Source: Bacteroidota bacterium (GTDB taxonomy: Bacteria > Bacteroidota > Bacteroidia > Cytophagales > Cyclobacteriaceae). Taken from it: 10,390 nt of DNA. The DNA is taken from assembly GCA_003242315.1 (NCBI GenBank), contig QGUY01000136.1, positions 1 to 10,390 of the forward strand, given 5' to 3'. This document shows, one piece after another, positions 1 through 7,960 of this stretch (position 1 is its first letter; every line of letters begins with the position of its first letter). Under the pieces are notes generated by a model. The model had not been told where the DNA came from and ran no database searches. It saw nothing but the letters and a program-made list of their open reading frames with translations. A program made the translations under genes and the position numbers.

Positions 1-1510
1 CTTTAACGATCTGGATCCGCAAACTCTTGGAAAGACGGTTAAGACCTCCGCGGACGTATATGACAGTCCGGAAGCTTACAAACAAGGTCTTGCCAAGCTG
101 TACGCAACCTTTGCCCTCAGTGGACAACAAGGTCCCGCAGGGCAGCCGGATATCGCCGGCATCGATGAAGGCTTTGGTAACTATCTCCGTCAATACTGGA
201 ATTGCCAGGAGCTCACTACCGATGAGGCTGTGATCGGATGGAATGACGCCACGATCAAGGATTTTCATTGGCACACCTGGACGCAAACAGACGTTTTCAT
301 CGGTGCTATTTATTCCAGAATCATGTACACTGTTGCGTTGTGCAATGAATACATCCGCGCCACGGCAGGCAATGAGGACGCCAACATCAGGACGTATCAC
401 GCTGAAGCACGTTTCCTGCGGGCGCTGGCGTACTACCACGCGCTTGATCTTTTTGGTAATCCTCCATTTGTAACGGAAGCCGATCTGGCGGGATCATTCT
501 TCCCGAAGCAGATCAAACGCGCCGACCTGTTCGACTACGTGGAATCCGAGCTGGCAGATATCGAAGATGATCTCGGTGCGCCGCGGTTTGAGTATGGCCG
601 TGCCGATAAGGCTGCGGCGTGGATGCTCCAGGCCAAATTGTACCTCAACGCTGAAGTGTATATCGGAACGGCTAAGTACACAGAGGCACTCACCGCTCTT
701 AACAAAGTCCTCGGCGCTGGTTACACGCTTGCACCAGCTTATCTCATGAATTTCGTCGCCGACAATAACAACAGCCCTGAGATGATCTTACCCATAACCT
801 ATGATGGACAAAGCACGCAGTCCTACGGGGGTATGGTCTATCTCGTCCATGCACCTATTGGCGGATCAATGTCGGGTGTTGCCATGAGCATGTTCGGCGT
901 TGCCGGTGGATGGGGTGGTGTACGCACTACATCTGCGTTCGTTGAGAAGTTTGACGATATCACCGGTGAAACAGATTCTCGTGCGCTCTTCTGGACGGAT
1001 GGTCAATCGCTTGAGATCGACGACATCGGTCAGTTCACGGAAGGGTACGCGATGACGAAATACAGGAATCGCAATTTTGATGGAACCCTCCCTGCGGACG
1101 CACACGCTGATTTTGTGCATACCGACTGGCCTATGTTCCGCCTTGCTGACGCATACCTCATGTACGCAGAAGCCGTGCTGAGAGGAGGGCAGGGAGGTAC
1201 CGTTGCTGAAGCGCTTAACTACGTGAACGAGATTCGCGAGAGAGCATACGGTGACGACTCCGGAAACATCACGACCGGCGAACTCACACTCGACTTCATC
1301 CTGGATGAACGCGCACGCGAACTGTACTGGGAAGGACACCGTCGCACTGACCTGATCCGGTATGGCAAGTTCACCGGCAGCAGCTATGTGTGGCCGTGGA
1401 AGGGAAATGTTAAGGAAGGTACCGGTACGGAATCATTCCGCGATCTTTTCCCTATACCTGCAGCCGACCTCGGCGCGAATCCGACTCTGGTACAAAATCC
1501 GGGATACTAA
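1..1510 (+). CDS. susD: SusD/RagB-family starch-binding outer-membrane lipoprotein (5'-partial)
   Basis: The reading frame is open from base 2 to the TAA at 1508-1510 (502 codons visible), so the gene starts upstream of the window; the GTG at 230 is internal. SusD-family proteins are lipoproteins on the outer face of the outer membrane that cap the SusC TonB-dependent transporter and bind glycan. Visible family features are the N-terminal tract GIDEGFGNYLRQYWNCQEL (about 161-217), the helical segment EARFLRALAYYHALDLFG (about 404-457), and the C-terminal SusD tract with ERARELYWEGHRRTDLIRYG (about 1307-1366), ending in the typical FPIP...NP.L.QNPGY. The family is usually about 500-560 residues, so only the signal peptide/lipobox and a little more should be missing. 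It is followed after 6 bases by the SusE/F-like gene, the classic susC-D-E/F order. Starch as substrate is inferred from the neighbouring amylases; SusD homologues also serve other glycans. Confidence 0.96.
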   Translation, partial: FNDLDPQTLGKTVKTSADVYDSPEAYKQGLAKLYATFALSGQQGPAGQPDIAGIDEGFGNYLRQYWNCQELTTDEAVIGWNDATIKDFHWHTWTQTDVFIGAIYSRIMYTVALCNEYIRATAGNEDANIRTYHAEARFLRALAYYHALDLFGNPPFVTEADLAGSFFPKQIKRADLFDYVESELADIEDDLGAPRFEYGRADKAAAWMLQAKLYLNAEVYIGTAKYTEALTALNKVLGAGYTLAPAYLMNFVADNNNSPEMILPITYDGQSTQSYGGMVYLVHAPIGGSMSGVAMSMFGVAGGWGGVRTTSAFVEKFDDITGETDSRALFWTDGQSLEIDDIGQFTEGYAMTKYRNRNFDGTLPADAHADFVHTDWPMFRLADAYLMYAEAVLRGGQGGTVAEALNYVNEIRERAYGDDSGNITTGELTLDFILDERARELYWEGHRRTDLIRYGKFTGSSYVWPWKGNVKEGTGTESFRDLFPIPAADLGANPTLVQNPGY

Positions 1511-1516
1511 TAACTC

Positions 1517-2908
1517 ATGGGAAGTATGAAAACACTGATAATGAAAAAATATAATCGCGCGTTTGCACTTTGCATGATTGTTCTTGCTGCAAGCTGCGCC
1601 GATGAAGGACCAAAGCCGACACTCGGGGATGAGAGCACGTTTACTCCACCCGTGTTTAAGAACAACGCAACGGGGGGTCCGTTCGAGCTGTTGCCCGATA
1701 AGGCGGGTGAAATACTCGAAACGTTCGAATGGGAGCGCACGGATTATGGCGTTCAGTTGTCGACCAGCTATCAACTTCAAATGGACGTCGATCCGGATTT
1801 TCCTGCGCCGCGATCACTTGCGGAAACGACGACCGCGAGTGCTGCCATCACCGTTGAACGTTTTAACAATACGATGCTTGCACTGGGCGTGGCTGGATTT
1901 GAAGAAGGTACTGTATACCTGCGAGTGCGTTCCACAATAAATGGTTACTCTGGTCGGGAGCCGGTCTACTCTCAGGTGATCACACGAACTGCGACGACTT
2001 ATCAGGACAGTGAGTGTGGTAATTACTGTACCATTGGCGTGCTCGGTTCGGCGACACCGGGAATGTGGGATTTCGACATCGATATGCACCTCGCGGACCC
2101 TACGAAGGCTGACAAGTCTACCTGGACGCTCACGACTTATCTAACGGCTGGTGAGCTGAAGTTTAGAGCCAATGACGATTGGGCGATTAACTGGGGAGCC
2201 AACGCTTATCCGAGCGGCACGGGCGTTCAGGACGGTCCGAACGTGCCCATTCCTGAAGACGGGTATTACAAACTTGAGCTCGACGATCTTACAGGTAATT
2301 ACACGGTTACCAAACTTGACGACACGCCTCTCGCAACGGTTGGCCTTGTGGGAACCGGACAGGCCGGGGGCTGGGACAACGACACAGACCTGACACAGGA
2401 TCCCAACGACGAGCACATCTGGACTGCTACACTGACGCTCACGGACGGTGAAGTTAAGTTCCGCGCTAACGACAACTGGGATAAGAACTGGGGAGCTGAT
2501 ACGTATCCGTCTGGCTACGGATTCCAGGGCGGACCCAACATCCCGGTGACCGCAGGCACCTATTTCATATGGTTCAACGATCAAAGCGGCCAGTACTTCT
2601 TCATGCCTACCGACAGGTCGACGCCCTACAATGCAGTGGGCATACTTGGCGACGGTACTCCGAATGGATGGGATGCTGACATCGATCTGATCCAAAATCC
2701 CGCCATCCCGTATCTGTGGTCTAAGACAGTGTCATTCGAAGACGGAGAAGTGAAGTTCAGAGCGGATGATGATTGGGAAGTGAACTGGGGTGGATCTGAT
2801 TTTCCCGGTGGTATCGGAACGCAGGGAGGACCTAATGTGCCGATGAAGGCGGGAACGTATTTCGTCACCTTTAATACTGGGACCGGCGAATACTATTTCC
2901 TCAAATAA
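1517..2908 (+). CDS. SusE/SusF-like starch-binding surface lipoprotein with three tandem CBMs
   Basis: A 463-residue outer-membrane lipoprotein that should bind starch at the cell surface and help retain it for SusCD. Residues 1-27 are a lipoprotein signal peptide: basic start, hydrophobic core, then LAAS-C with Cys27 as lipidation site. The acidic residues just after it (CADEG) resemble the Bacteroidota surface-export signal. Residues about 40-165 look like the SusE N-terminal Ig-like domain. Three homologous modules follow at about 171-268, 273-369 and 372-463, each with G(V/I/L)(L/V)G....G.WD.D.D, then KFRA(N/D)D.W..NWG, then GPN(V/I)P. The repeated Trp, Lys and Arg fit a sugar platform. 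Length and three modules recall SusF (three CBMs) more than SusE (two), but the N-terminus is SusE-like, so no symbol is assigned. Met4 (1526) or Met9 (1541) are possible alternative starts; no clear Shine-Dalgarno site decides. It lies 6 bases after susD and is probably co-transcribed. Confidence 0.9.
   Translation: MGSMKTLIMKKYNRAFALCMIVLAASCADEGPKPTLGDESTFTPPVFKNNATGGPFELLPDKAGEILETFEWERTDYGVQLSTSYQLQMDVDPDFPAPRSLAETTTASAAITVERFNNTMLALGVAGFEEGTVYLRVRSTINGYSGREPVYSQVITRTATTYQDSECGNYCTIGVLGSATPGMWDFDIDMHLADPTKADKSTWTLTTYLTAGELKFRANDDWAINWGANAYPSGTGVQDGPNVPIPEDGYYKLELDDLTGNYTVTKLDDTPLATVGLVGTGQAGGWDNDTDLTQDPNDEHIWTATLTLTDGEVKFRANDNWDKNWGADTYPSGYGFQGGPNIPVTAGTYFIWFNDQSGQYFFMPTDRSTPYNAVGILGDGTPNGWDADIDLIQNPAIPYLWSKTVSFEDGEVKFRADDDWEVNWGGSDFPGGIGTQGGPNVPMKAGTYFVTFNTGTGEYYFLK
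2027..2905 (+). repeat. Three tandem in-frame carbohydrate-binding module repeats
   Basis: Within the SusE/F-like gene, three units of about 90-100 codons each (roughly 2027-2320, 2333-2623 and 2630-2905) encode the same module. The best conserved stretch in each is K-F-R-A-(N/D)-D-x-W-x-x-N-W-G, followed by a Pro-Gly-rich turn and G-P-N-(V/I)-P. Units 2 and 3 are closest in length and motif (both have DGEVKFRA and AGTYF); unit 1 carries a few extra residues (PTKADKS) before its first core strand. The nucleotide sequences have drifted, so this is an old internal duplication and not a recent tandem expansion. Confidence 0.85.
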
Positions 2909-2996
2909 ACCTGGCGTCACTTTGTGCTATGGCGCCCTTGCGGTGGATAAATGACAGGAAGACAGATTAGTTGACTTAATCAGGGTTTGAGCCCGC

Positions 2997-3041
2997 ACAC
3001 AGACCAGCCCGTCCGGAGTAATGGCGGAGGGCTGGCTGTGT
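2997..3041 (+). promoter_or_regulatory. Long imperfect hairpin in the leader of the amylase gene
   Basis: Bases 2997-3015 and 3025-3041 form a 17-base-pair stem with only two single-base bulges on the 5' side (A3003, G3011): ACACAG pairs with CTGTGT, CCAGCCC with GGGCTGG, and TCCG with CGGA. The 9-base loop is 3016-3024. It ends 23 bases before the amylase ATG at 3065. There is no T-run after the 3' arm, so it is not a standard intrinsic terminator. It could be an mRNA processing/stability element separating the susD-E/F message from the amylase message, a translational control structure, or a copy of a dispersed hairpin repeat. The pairing is seen directly; the role is unknown. Confidence 0.6.
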
Positions 3042-3064
3042 TCGCGGCGCGGTGTAAAGTGTTC

Positions 3065-5905
3065 ATGAAAAAAATCTACTTAGCACTCATATTCACATTG
3101 ACGGTGGTCGTGGTATGGTCGAAAGAATCGATCGACCCAACCATAACACCGGCACTGTTCCGACCTACCGATGAGATCACGGTCGTGTACGATGTAACGG
3201 GTACCCCGCTTGCCAATCTCTCATCAGCGTGGGTATGGGTGTGGATCCCCGGCAGCAACATCGACGCGAAGTCGAACATAAACCCTGCAAGCAGTAATCC
3301 AACACTCACCACTCCTGCGAAGTGTACTAAATCTGTCTCCGAAGGCAAGACGTTGTTCACAATCGTCTTTACGCCGTCAGCGTTCTTTGCAAGCGACATC
3401 ACCAATGCAACCCAGATCGGCATCCTGTTGAAGGGGAACGACTGGTCCGACGGTCAAACGACGGATTACCTTGCGTCATTCTGGGATGGAGGCTTTGAAC
3501 TAAAGCTCACCGAACCGACTGCGCGACATCTCTTTGTAGATGCAGGAACCAGCATTGCCATCGCGGCCGAAACACCGACAACCGCTGATTTCTCTCTTTA
3601 TGTGAACGATAACCTTGTCGATGATGCGCAAGGTACCACGTACAGCTTTACGTATGTTATTCCCGCGACGCCTGAGGCCGCGATCATTAAACTCGTGGCC
3701 GAAGCCAATGGCGATACCGATGAGGAATCGTTTCAATATATCATAAGAAAGGCGAGTGCTGAGGTTCCGCGCCCGCCTGGTATTATCCCCGGTATCAACT
3801 ATGCAACCGGCGATGATACGCGCGTGACCCTTTGCCTGTGGGCCCCGGGAAAATCAAGTGTCTATGCGCTTGGTGATTTCACGGATTGGCAAGTGCAGTC
3901 GGACTACCTTATGAACCGTGATGGTGAGTATTTCTGGATAGAAGTGAATGGACTGACACCAGGCGTAGAGTACGGCTATAAATATCTCATTGACGAATCG
4001 ATTTACGTCGCCGATCCCTATGCCGATAAGATACTGGATCCCGAGGACGTGTACATACCCTCATCTGTGTACCCTTCGCTTAAACCATATCCCGCTGCCG
4101 CCCTGCATTCGGAATGGTACTTCAACCGGGTCGCGGTGTTTGCAACCGGAATCGCGCCATATCAGTGGCAAGCCAGCGACTATGTTAAACCCGAAAAGGA
4201 AGAACTCGTCATCTATGAGTTGCTGATTCGAGACTTCTTCGGACCCGGTGAACGTTCCTATCAAAACCTGATTGACACACTTTCATATTTTAAGCGACTT
4301 GGAGTGAACGCCATTGAACTGATGCCCGTAATGGAATTCAACGGCAACGAAGGATGGGGATATAACCCGACCTTCATGTTCGCGCCTGACAAGTATTACG
4401 GCACGCGGGACAAGCTCAAAGAGTTCATCGATCGTTGTCACCAGGAGGGTATCGCTGTAATTCTCGATATCGTCATGAACCATCAGGATTTACCGAATCC
4501 GTATGTGCTGATGGATTTCGACTTCACCGCTATGAAACCCGAGGCGGACAACAAGTGGTTCAACACGGACGCAACACACCCCTTCAACGTGTTCTTCGAC
4601 ATGAACCATGAAAGCTCGTACACGCAGGCATACCTTGATACCGTAACTTACTATTGGTTGAAGGAATTCAAGGTTGATGGCTTTCGATTCGACTTATCAA
4701 AAGGTTTCACACAAACTCCCAATCCTTCGAACGTTTCAGCGTGGTCGGCCTACGATGCGAGTCGGGTCGCGCTCCTGAAACGAATGGCCGACGCCATCTG
4801 GGAACACACACCGGACGCCTGGATCATTCTCGAACACTTCGCCGCAAACGAGGAAGAGAAGGAACTTGCAGAATACCGTGCTGATGAAGGAAAGGGCATG
4901 ATGTTATGGGGTAACCTGGTGCATGCCTTCAATCAGAATACCATGGGCTATCAGGAAGAGTCGGACATCAGCTGGATCGACTACCAGGAGCGTGGGTGGA
5001 GCGCTCCGCACGTGGTGGGATACATGGAAAGCCACGATGAGGAGCGCATTATGTATAAGAACCTTACCTACGGCAATGTATCGGGTACTTATTCGGTTAA
5101 AGACCCGGTAGTCGCCTTACGCCGAACGGAGGGTGCGGCTTTGCTTTTCTATTTAACGCCCGGCCCCAGGATGCTGTGGCAATTTGGTGAACTGGGCTAC
5201 GATCAAAGTATTAACCGATGTGAAGACGGCTCGATCAGCGATGGTTGCAGGCTGTCGCCTAAACCGACAGGCTGGAGTCTTCGCGACGAAGGGCCGAGAA
5301 AGCGTTTGTTCAACCGCACAGCGGATCTCATCAGGCTTCGACAGGAGTATGCTGTGTTTACGGAAGGCACCGCTGAATTTCGTGGAGGAACAACTTTGCT
5401 GAAGCAAGTTACATTAAGGAACAACCCATACACGTCTTCACCTTCAAGTACGGATGAAATGAACGCTCAGCTTGTAGTTAATTTCAGTCTGAGCCAGCAG
5501 GGCATCGTTGTAGAGTTTCCCCACACCGGGATGTGGTACGACTATTATGCGCATGGCGAACCGCTAGAGGTGAATTCCACAGCGACTGTTGTCACGCTTC
5601 AGCCCGGGGAGTATAAGCTTTATACAGATGTGCCGATAGAAAATCCCCTTGTTACGGCTGTCAGCAGCGAACAGAAAACGCGACTTTCAGTGTTCCCAAA
5701 CCCTGTGCGGTCTTATCTTAACATATCTTCGGACCATGGACCTGTTACCGGTGTTACGGTAAGAAACCTGTTCGGACACAGCGTTGCGTTGCAGCGATAT
5801 GGGGAGAGCCAATGGAGTATGGAGGGATTGACGCCGGGTCTTTACATCGCTGAAATCCAGACCCTGCATCACCGGTATGTCGTCAAACTTGTAAAGGAAC
5901 CTTAA
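3065..5905 (+). CDS. Secreted GH13 alpha-amylase with CBM48 and T9SS C-terminal sorting domain
   Basis: A 946-residue alpha-glucan hydrolase predicted to cut starch outside the cell. The ATG at 3065 is chosen because MKKIYLALIFTLTVVVVWS begins a clean signal peptide; the frame is open further upstream (to a TTG at 2987), but that stretch lies in the hairpin leader. About 20-240 is a beta-rich N-terminal region I cannot name (WVWVWIPGSN near residue 55; GILLKGNDW near 120). About 249-335 is a CBM48/isoamylase-N-like domain (LWAPGKSSVYALGDFTDW). The GH13 barrel follows with all four conserved regions: DIVMNH (468-473), GFRFD with nucleophile Asp543, ILEHF with acid/base Glu590, and ESHDE with His657-Asp658. 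Residues about 873-946 are a type A T9SS sorting domain (SVFPNPVRSYLNIS, ending in YVVKLVKEP). It occupies the slot of SusG but is T9SS-exported, not lipid-anchored. Whether it also cuts alpha-1,6 bonds cannot be read from the sequence. Confidence 0.93.
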   Translation: MKKIYLALIFTLTVVVVWSKESIDPTITPALFRPTDEITVVYDVTGTPLANLSSAWVWVWIPGSNIDAKSNINPASSNPTLTTPAKCTKSVSEGKTLFTIVFTPSAFFASDITNATQIGILLKGNDWSDGQTTDYLASFWDGGFELKLTEPTARHLFVDAGTSIAIAAETPTTADFSLYVNDNLVDDAQGTTYSFTYVIPATPEAAIIKLVAEANGDTDEESFQYIIRKASAEVPRPPGIIPGINYATGDDTRVTLCLWAPGKSSVYALGDFTDWQVQSDYLMNRDGEYFWIEVNGLTPGVEYGYKYLIDESIYVADPYADKILDPEDVYIPSSVYPSLKPYPAAALHSEWYFNRVAVFATGIAPYQWQASDYVKPEKEELVIYELLIRDFFGPGERSYQNLIDTLSYFKRLGVNAIELMPVMEFNGNEGWGYNPTFMFAPDKYYGTRDKLKEFIDRCHQEGIAVILDIVMNHQDLPNPYVLMDFDFTAMKPEADNKWFNTDATHPFNVFFDMNHESSYTQAYLDTVTYYWLKEFKVDGFRFDLSKGFTQTPNPSNVSAWSAYDASRVALLKRMADAIWEHTPDAWIILEHFAANEEEKELAEYRADEGKGMMLWGNLVHAFNQNTMGYQEESDISWIDYQERGWSAPHVVGYMESHDEERIMYKNLTYGNVSGTYSVKDPVVALRRTEGAALLFYLTPGPRMLWQFGELGYDQSINRCEDGSISDGCRLSPKPTGWSLRDEGPRKRLFNRTADLIRLRQEYAVFTEGTAEFRGGTTLLKQVTLRNNPYTSSPSSTDEMNAQLVVNFSLSQQGIVVEFPHTGMWYDYYAHGEPLEVNSTATVVTLQPGEYKLYTDVPIENPLVTAVSSEQKTRLSVFPNPVRSYLNISSDHGPVTGVTVRNLFGHSVALQRYGESQWSMEGLTPGLYIAEIQTLHHRYVVKLVKEP
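5893..5898 (+). promoter_or_regulatory. Purine-rich ribosome-binding-like site for susA
   Basis: AAAGGA lies inside the last codons of the amylase gene, 8 bases before the ATG at 5907 and 11 before a second in-frame ATG at 5910. It favours 5907 as the start. The spacing also means that translation of susA is tied to the end of the amylase message. Bacteroidota rely little on such sites, so this is supportive only. Confidence 0.4.
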
Positions 5906-5906
5906 C

Positions 5907-7754
5907 ATGATGAGAATCCGCCTTGTGTTCGTGATCGTCGCCGTGGCAGCGACGTCTTACGCACAAAAGAATACGTTAACCATCGACCGGGTTGAACCAC
6001 CGTTTTGGTGGACTGGGATGGCGAATGATCACCTGCAATTGCTCGTAAAGGGCAATGACCTTTCCGCAACTTCTGTGACCATCGACTATCCGGGAGTGGA
6101 AGTTACCAACGTCACGCCTGCCGCTCACCCCGGATTTCTTTTTATCGATTTGAAGATTTCGCAGGACGCAAAAGCTGGTACGGTTCCAATTACTTTCACA
6201 AAAGGAAAGCGCACACGCAAGTATTCTTATGAGCTAAGGGAACGCGCGTCACGCGGGCGCGGACTAACCGGAGGGGATGTGATATATCTCATCACTCCAG
6301 ACCGTTTTGTGAACGGCGATCCTGGTAACGATGTCGTCAAAGGTATGAAGGAGGGAAACATTAACCGGTCCTTCCCGGGTGGACGACATGGTGGCGACCT
6401 GGCAGGAATCCTTTCCAAACTGGATTACATCGAGGACCTTGGCGTCACAACGCTGTGGCTCAATCCGATACAGGAAAATGACATGCCCGAGTATTCCTAT
6501 CATGGATATGCTATTACGGATTTCTATAAGGTGGATCCGCGCTATGGCACGAACGATCTGTATTTGACGCTGTCATCTGAACTGCATCGTCGCGGAATGA
6601 AACTGGTGATGGACGTGGTGTTCAACCACTGTGGCCTTGAGCACTGGTGGATGAAGGACATGCCTTTTCCGGATTGGGTTCACGATTATCCCAACTATGA
6701 GGTCACCAACTATGCCATTGCTTCGTTGTCGGACCCTCATGCCGCGGAACGCGACCAGCGTCAAATGGAAAAGGGATGGTTTGTTCCCACGATGCCCGAC
6801 CTCAACCAGGACAACCCGTTCATGGCCACATACCTCATTCAAAATACGATATGGTGGATCGAATACGCCGGCCTGGATGGCCTTCGCGTCGACACCTACC
6901 CGTACAACAGCAAAGAGTTCATGTCGCGCTGGTCTCTTGCCGTTGCCCGTGAGTTTCCCGGCCTCTACGTGGTGGGAGAGACATGGATTGGAAGTCCTGC
7001 GTTGGTAGCATGGTGGACTGACCGAGGGGCCGACTACAAGGGGTACAACTCGCATACAAAGGCTATGGCCGACTATCCGCTGTACTTCGCGATGCTGAAT
7101 GCATTTCGCCCGGGTGGAAATGTGTGGGCACTGTATGAAGCATTGAGCCACGACTTTCTCTATGAATACCCGGAGACACACAAGGTATTTGCGGATAACC
7201 ACGACGTGGATCGAATCTTTCATAGCGTGGGTGGCGACATGGCCCGGTTCCGGCAGGCTATGACGTTCCTTCTTACCACGCGCGGCATACCGCAGATTTA
7301 CTACGGCACCGAGATATTGATGAAGGGTTCGGGCGATCACGGTGTGATACGCGAAGACTTTCCAGGCGGATGGCCGGGTGATGCACGCAATGCCTTTACT
7401 ACAGAAGGACGAAGCCACGAGGAACAGGAAGCTTATGAATTCCTGCGCCGTTTGCTGAATTGGAGAAAGGATAGCGAAGCAATTGCCAAAGGTACACTAA
7501 AGCATTTCATTCCACGGGATAACGTGTATGTTTACAACCGAAAGTCAGACAATCAGTCGGTCTTGGTGATGATCAACAATGGTGATACTTTTGCCACGCC
7601 AAACATGTCTCGCTTCGCGGAGGTGTTGACAGGTTACGGCGCGGCAAAGGATGTCCTTACAGGCAGGACCTTTGACGACCTGAGTTCGATCTCACTAGAA
7701 CCCCATTCGACGCTGGTGCTTGAATTAAAACCCAGCGGTAAATCAGTGGAGTGA
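5907..7754 (+). CDS. susA: SusA-like periplasmic GH13 neopullulanase / cyclomaltodextrinase
   Basis: A 615-residue GH13 enzyme that should degrade imported maltodextrins (and possibly cyclodextrins or pullulan) in the periplasm. Residues 1-19 are a signal peptide (MMRIRLVFVIVAVAATSYAQ). About 22-115 is the beta-sandwich N-terminal domain of cyclomaltodextrinases (IDRVEPPFWWTGM...LLVKGNDL). The catalytic barrel has DVVFNH (236-241), GLRVDTYPYN with nucleophile Asp329, VVGETW with acid/base Glu358, and FADNHD with His432-Asp433. The C-terminal beta domain (about 540-610) ends LSSISLEPHSTLVLEL. Length matches Bacteroides SusA (about 617). There is no T9SS domain or lipobox, so the periplasm is the likely site, in contrast to the preceding amylase. 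It starts 1 base after the amylase stop, and a terminator follows its stop by about 30 bases, so it is the last gene of the operon. Exact product specificity is inferred from the family. Confidence 0.94.
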   Translation: MMRIRLVFVIVAVAATSYAQKNTLTIDRVEPPFWWTGMANDHLQLLVKGNDLSATSVTIDYPGVEVTNVTPAAHPGFLFIDLKISQDAKAGTVPITFTKGKRTRKYSYELRERASRGRGLTGGDVIYLITPDRFVNGDPGNDVVKGMKEGNINRSFPGGRHGGDLAGILSKLDYIEDLGVTTLWLNPIQENDMPEYSYHGYAITDFYKVDPRYGTNDLYLTLSSELHRRGMKLVMDVVFNHCGLEHWWMKDMPFPDWVHDYPNYEVTNYAIASLSDPHAAERDQRQMEKGWFVPTMPDLNQDNPFMATYLIQNTIWWIEYAGLDGLRVDTYPYNSKEFMSRWSLAVAREFPGLYVVGETWIGSPALVAWWTDRGADYKGYNSHTKAMADYPLYFAMLNAFRPGGNVWALYEALSHDFLYEYPETHKVFADNHDVDRIFHSVGGDMARFRQAMTFLLTTRGIPQIYYGTEILMKGSGDHGVIREDFPGGWPGDARNAFTTEGRSHEEQEAYEFLRRLLNWRKDSEAIAKGTLKHFIPRDNVYVYNRKSDNQSVLVMINNGDTFATPNMSRFAEVLTGYGAAKDVLTGRTFDDLSSISLEPHSTLVLELKPSGKSVE

Positions 7755-7785
7755 TGGTATCCTTTTTTTAACCTAAACGATGAAG

Positions 7786-7815
7786 AAAGGCGGAGCTTAG
7801 TCTCCGCTTTTTTTT
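7786..7815 (+). terminator. Rho-independent terminator of the sus operon
   Basis: GCGGAG (7790-7795) pairs with CTCCGC (7802-7807) around the loop CTTAGT. The stem can be extended outward by a G-U pair and A-T pairs (AAAG 7786-7789 with the first Ts). Eight consecutive Ts (7808-7815) follow immediately. It lies 31 bases after the susA stop and ends the four-gene + strand unit. Confidence 0.92.
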
Positions 7816-7817
7816 GA

Positions 7818-7852
7818 ACCCTGAAGTCAAGGTACTTCAGGGTACCTCAGGG
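7818..7852. repeat. Inverted repeat with an overlapping tandem decamer
   Basis: ACCCTGAAGT (7818-7827) and ACTTCAGGGT (7834-7843) are a perfect 10-base inverted repeat around CAAGGT. The 3' arm overlaps a tandem pair, GGTACTTCAG (7831-7840) and GGTACCTCAG (7841-7850), which differ at one base, so a second TCAGGG (7847-7852) can compete for the same 5' arm. No T-run follows. It could be a regulator-binding site or an RNA hairpin for the downstream gene; the sequence does not say which. Confidence 0.5.
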
Positions 7853-7912
7853 CAACAAGTGTGTCTATACACACAATCCATCGACAAAGAATTTTGACTA
7901 ACTTCCCCCCGT

Positions 7913-7927
7913 CGTTGTGCAACAACG
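7913..7927. promoter_or_regulatory. Short palindrome upstream of the DUF1080 gene
   Basis: CGTTGT (7913-7918) and ACAACG (7922-7927) are perfect 6-base arms around GCA, centred about 41 bases before the ATG at 7961. The position would suit an operator close to the promoter or the start of the message. I see no convincing Bacteroidota promoter (TAnnTTTG) beside it; TACCTCTTG at about 7939-7947 is only a poor match. Confidence 0.3.
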
Positions 7928-7960
7928 CGTGGCTTTATACCTCTTGAAAATCTGATTGAT

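Noticed and set aside
866..1339. 157-codon minus-strand open frame inside susD
   Set aside because: Antisense shadow of a well-supported SusD coding region, with a composition typical of reversed coding sequence.
2997..3041. Intrinsic terminator between the SusE/F-like gene and the amylase
   Set aside because: The stem is strong but no T-run follows the 3' arm (TTCGCGGCGCGG comes next), so standard intrinsic termination is not supported.
2987..3064. N-terminal extension of the amylase frame to a TTG at 2987
   Set aside because: It would place 26 residues before a perfect signal peptide and runs through the hairpin leader. ATG 3065 is the better start.
6573..7418. 281-codon open frame on the minus strand
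   Set aside because: It lies wholly antisense to the susA catalytic domain, whose motifs are intact, and its translation shows no recognisable domain.
7762..7790. Alternative hairpin pairing the T-rich run after the susA stop with the A-rich 5' arm of the terminator
   Set aside because: It is mostly A-T/G-U pairs across a long loop and would compete with a far stronger GC stem; chance pairing of T-rich and A-rich tracts is more likely.
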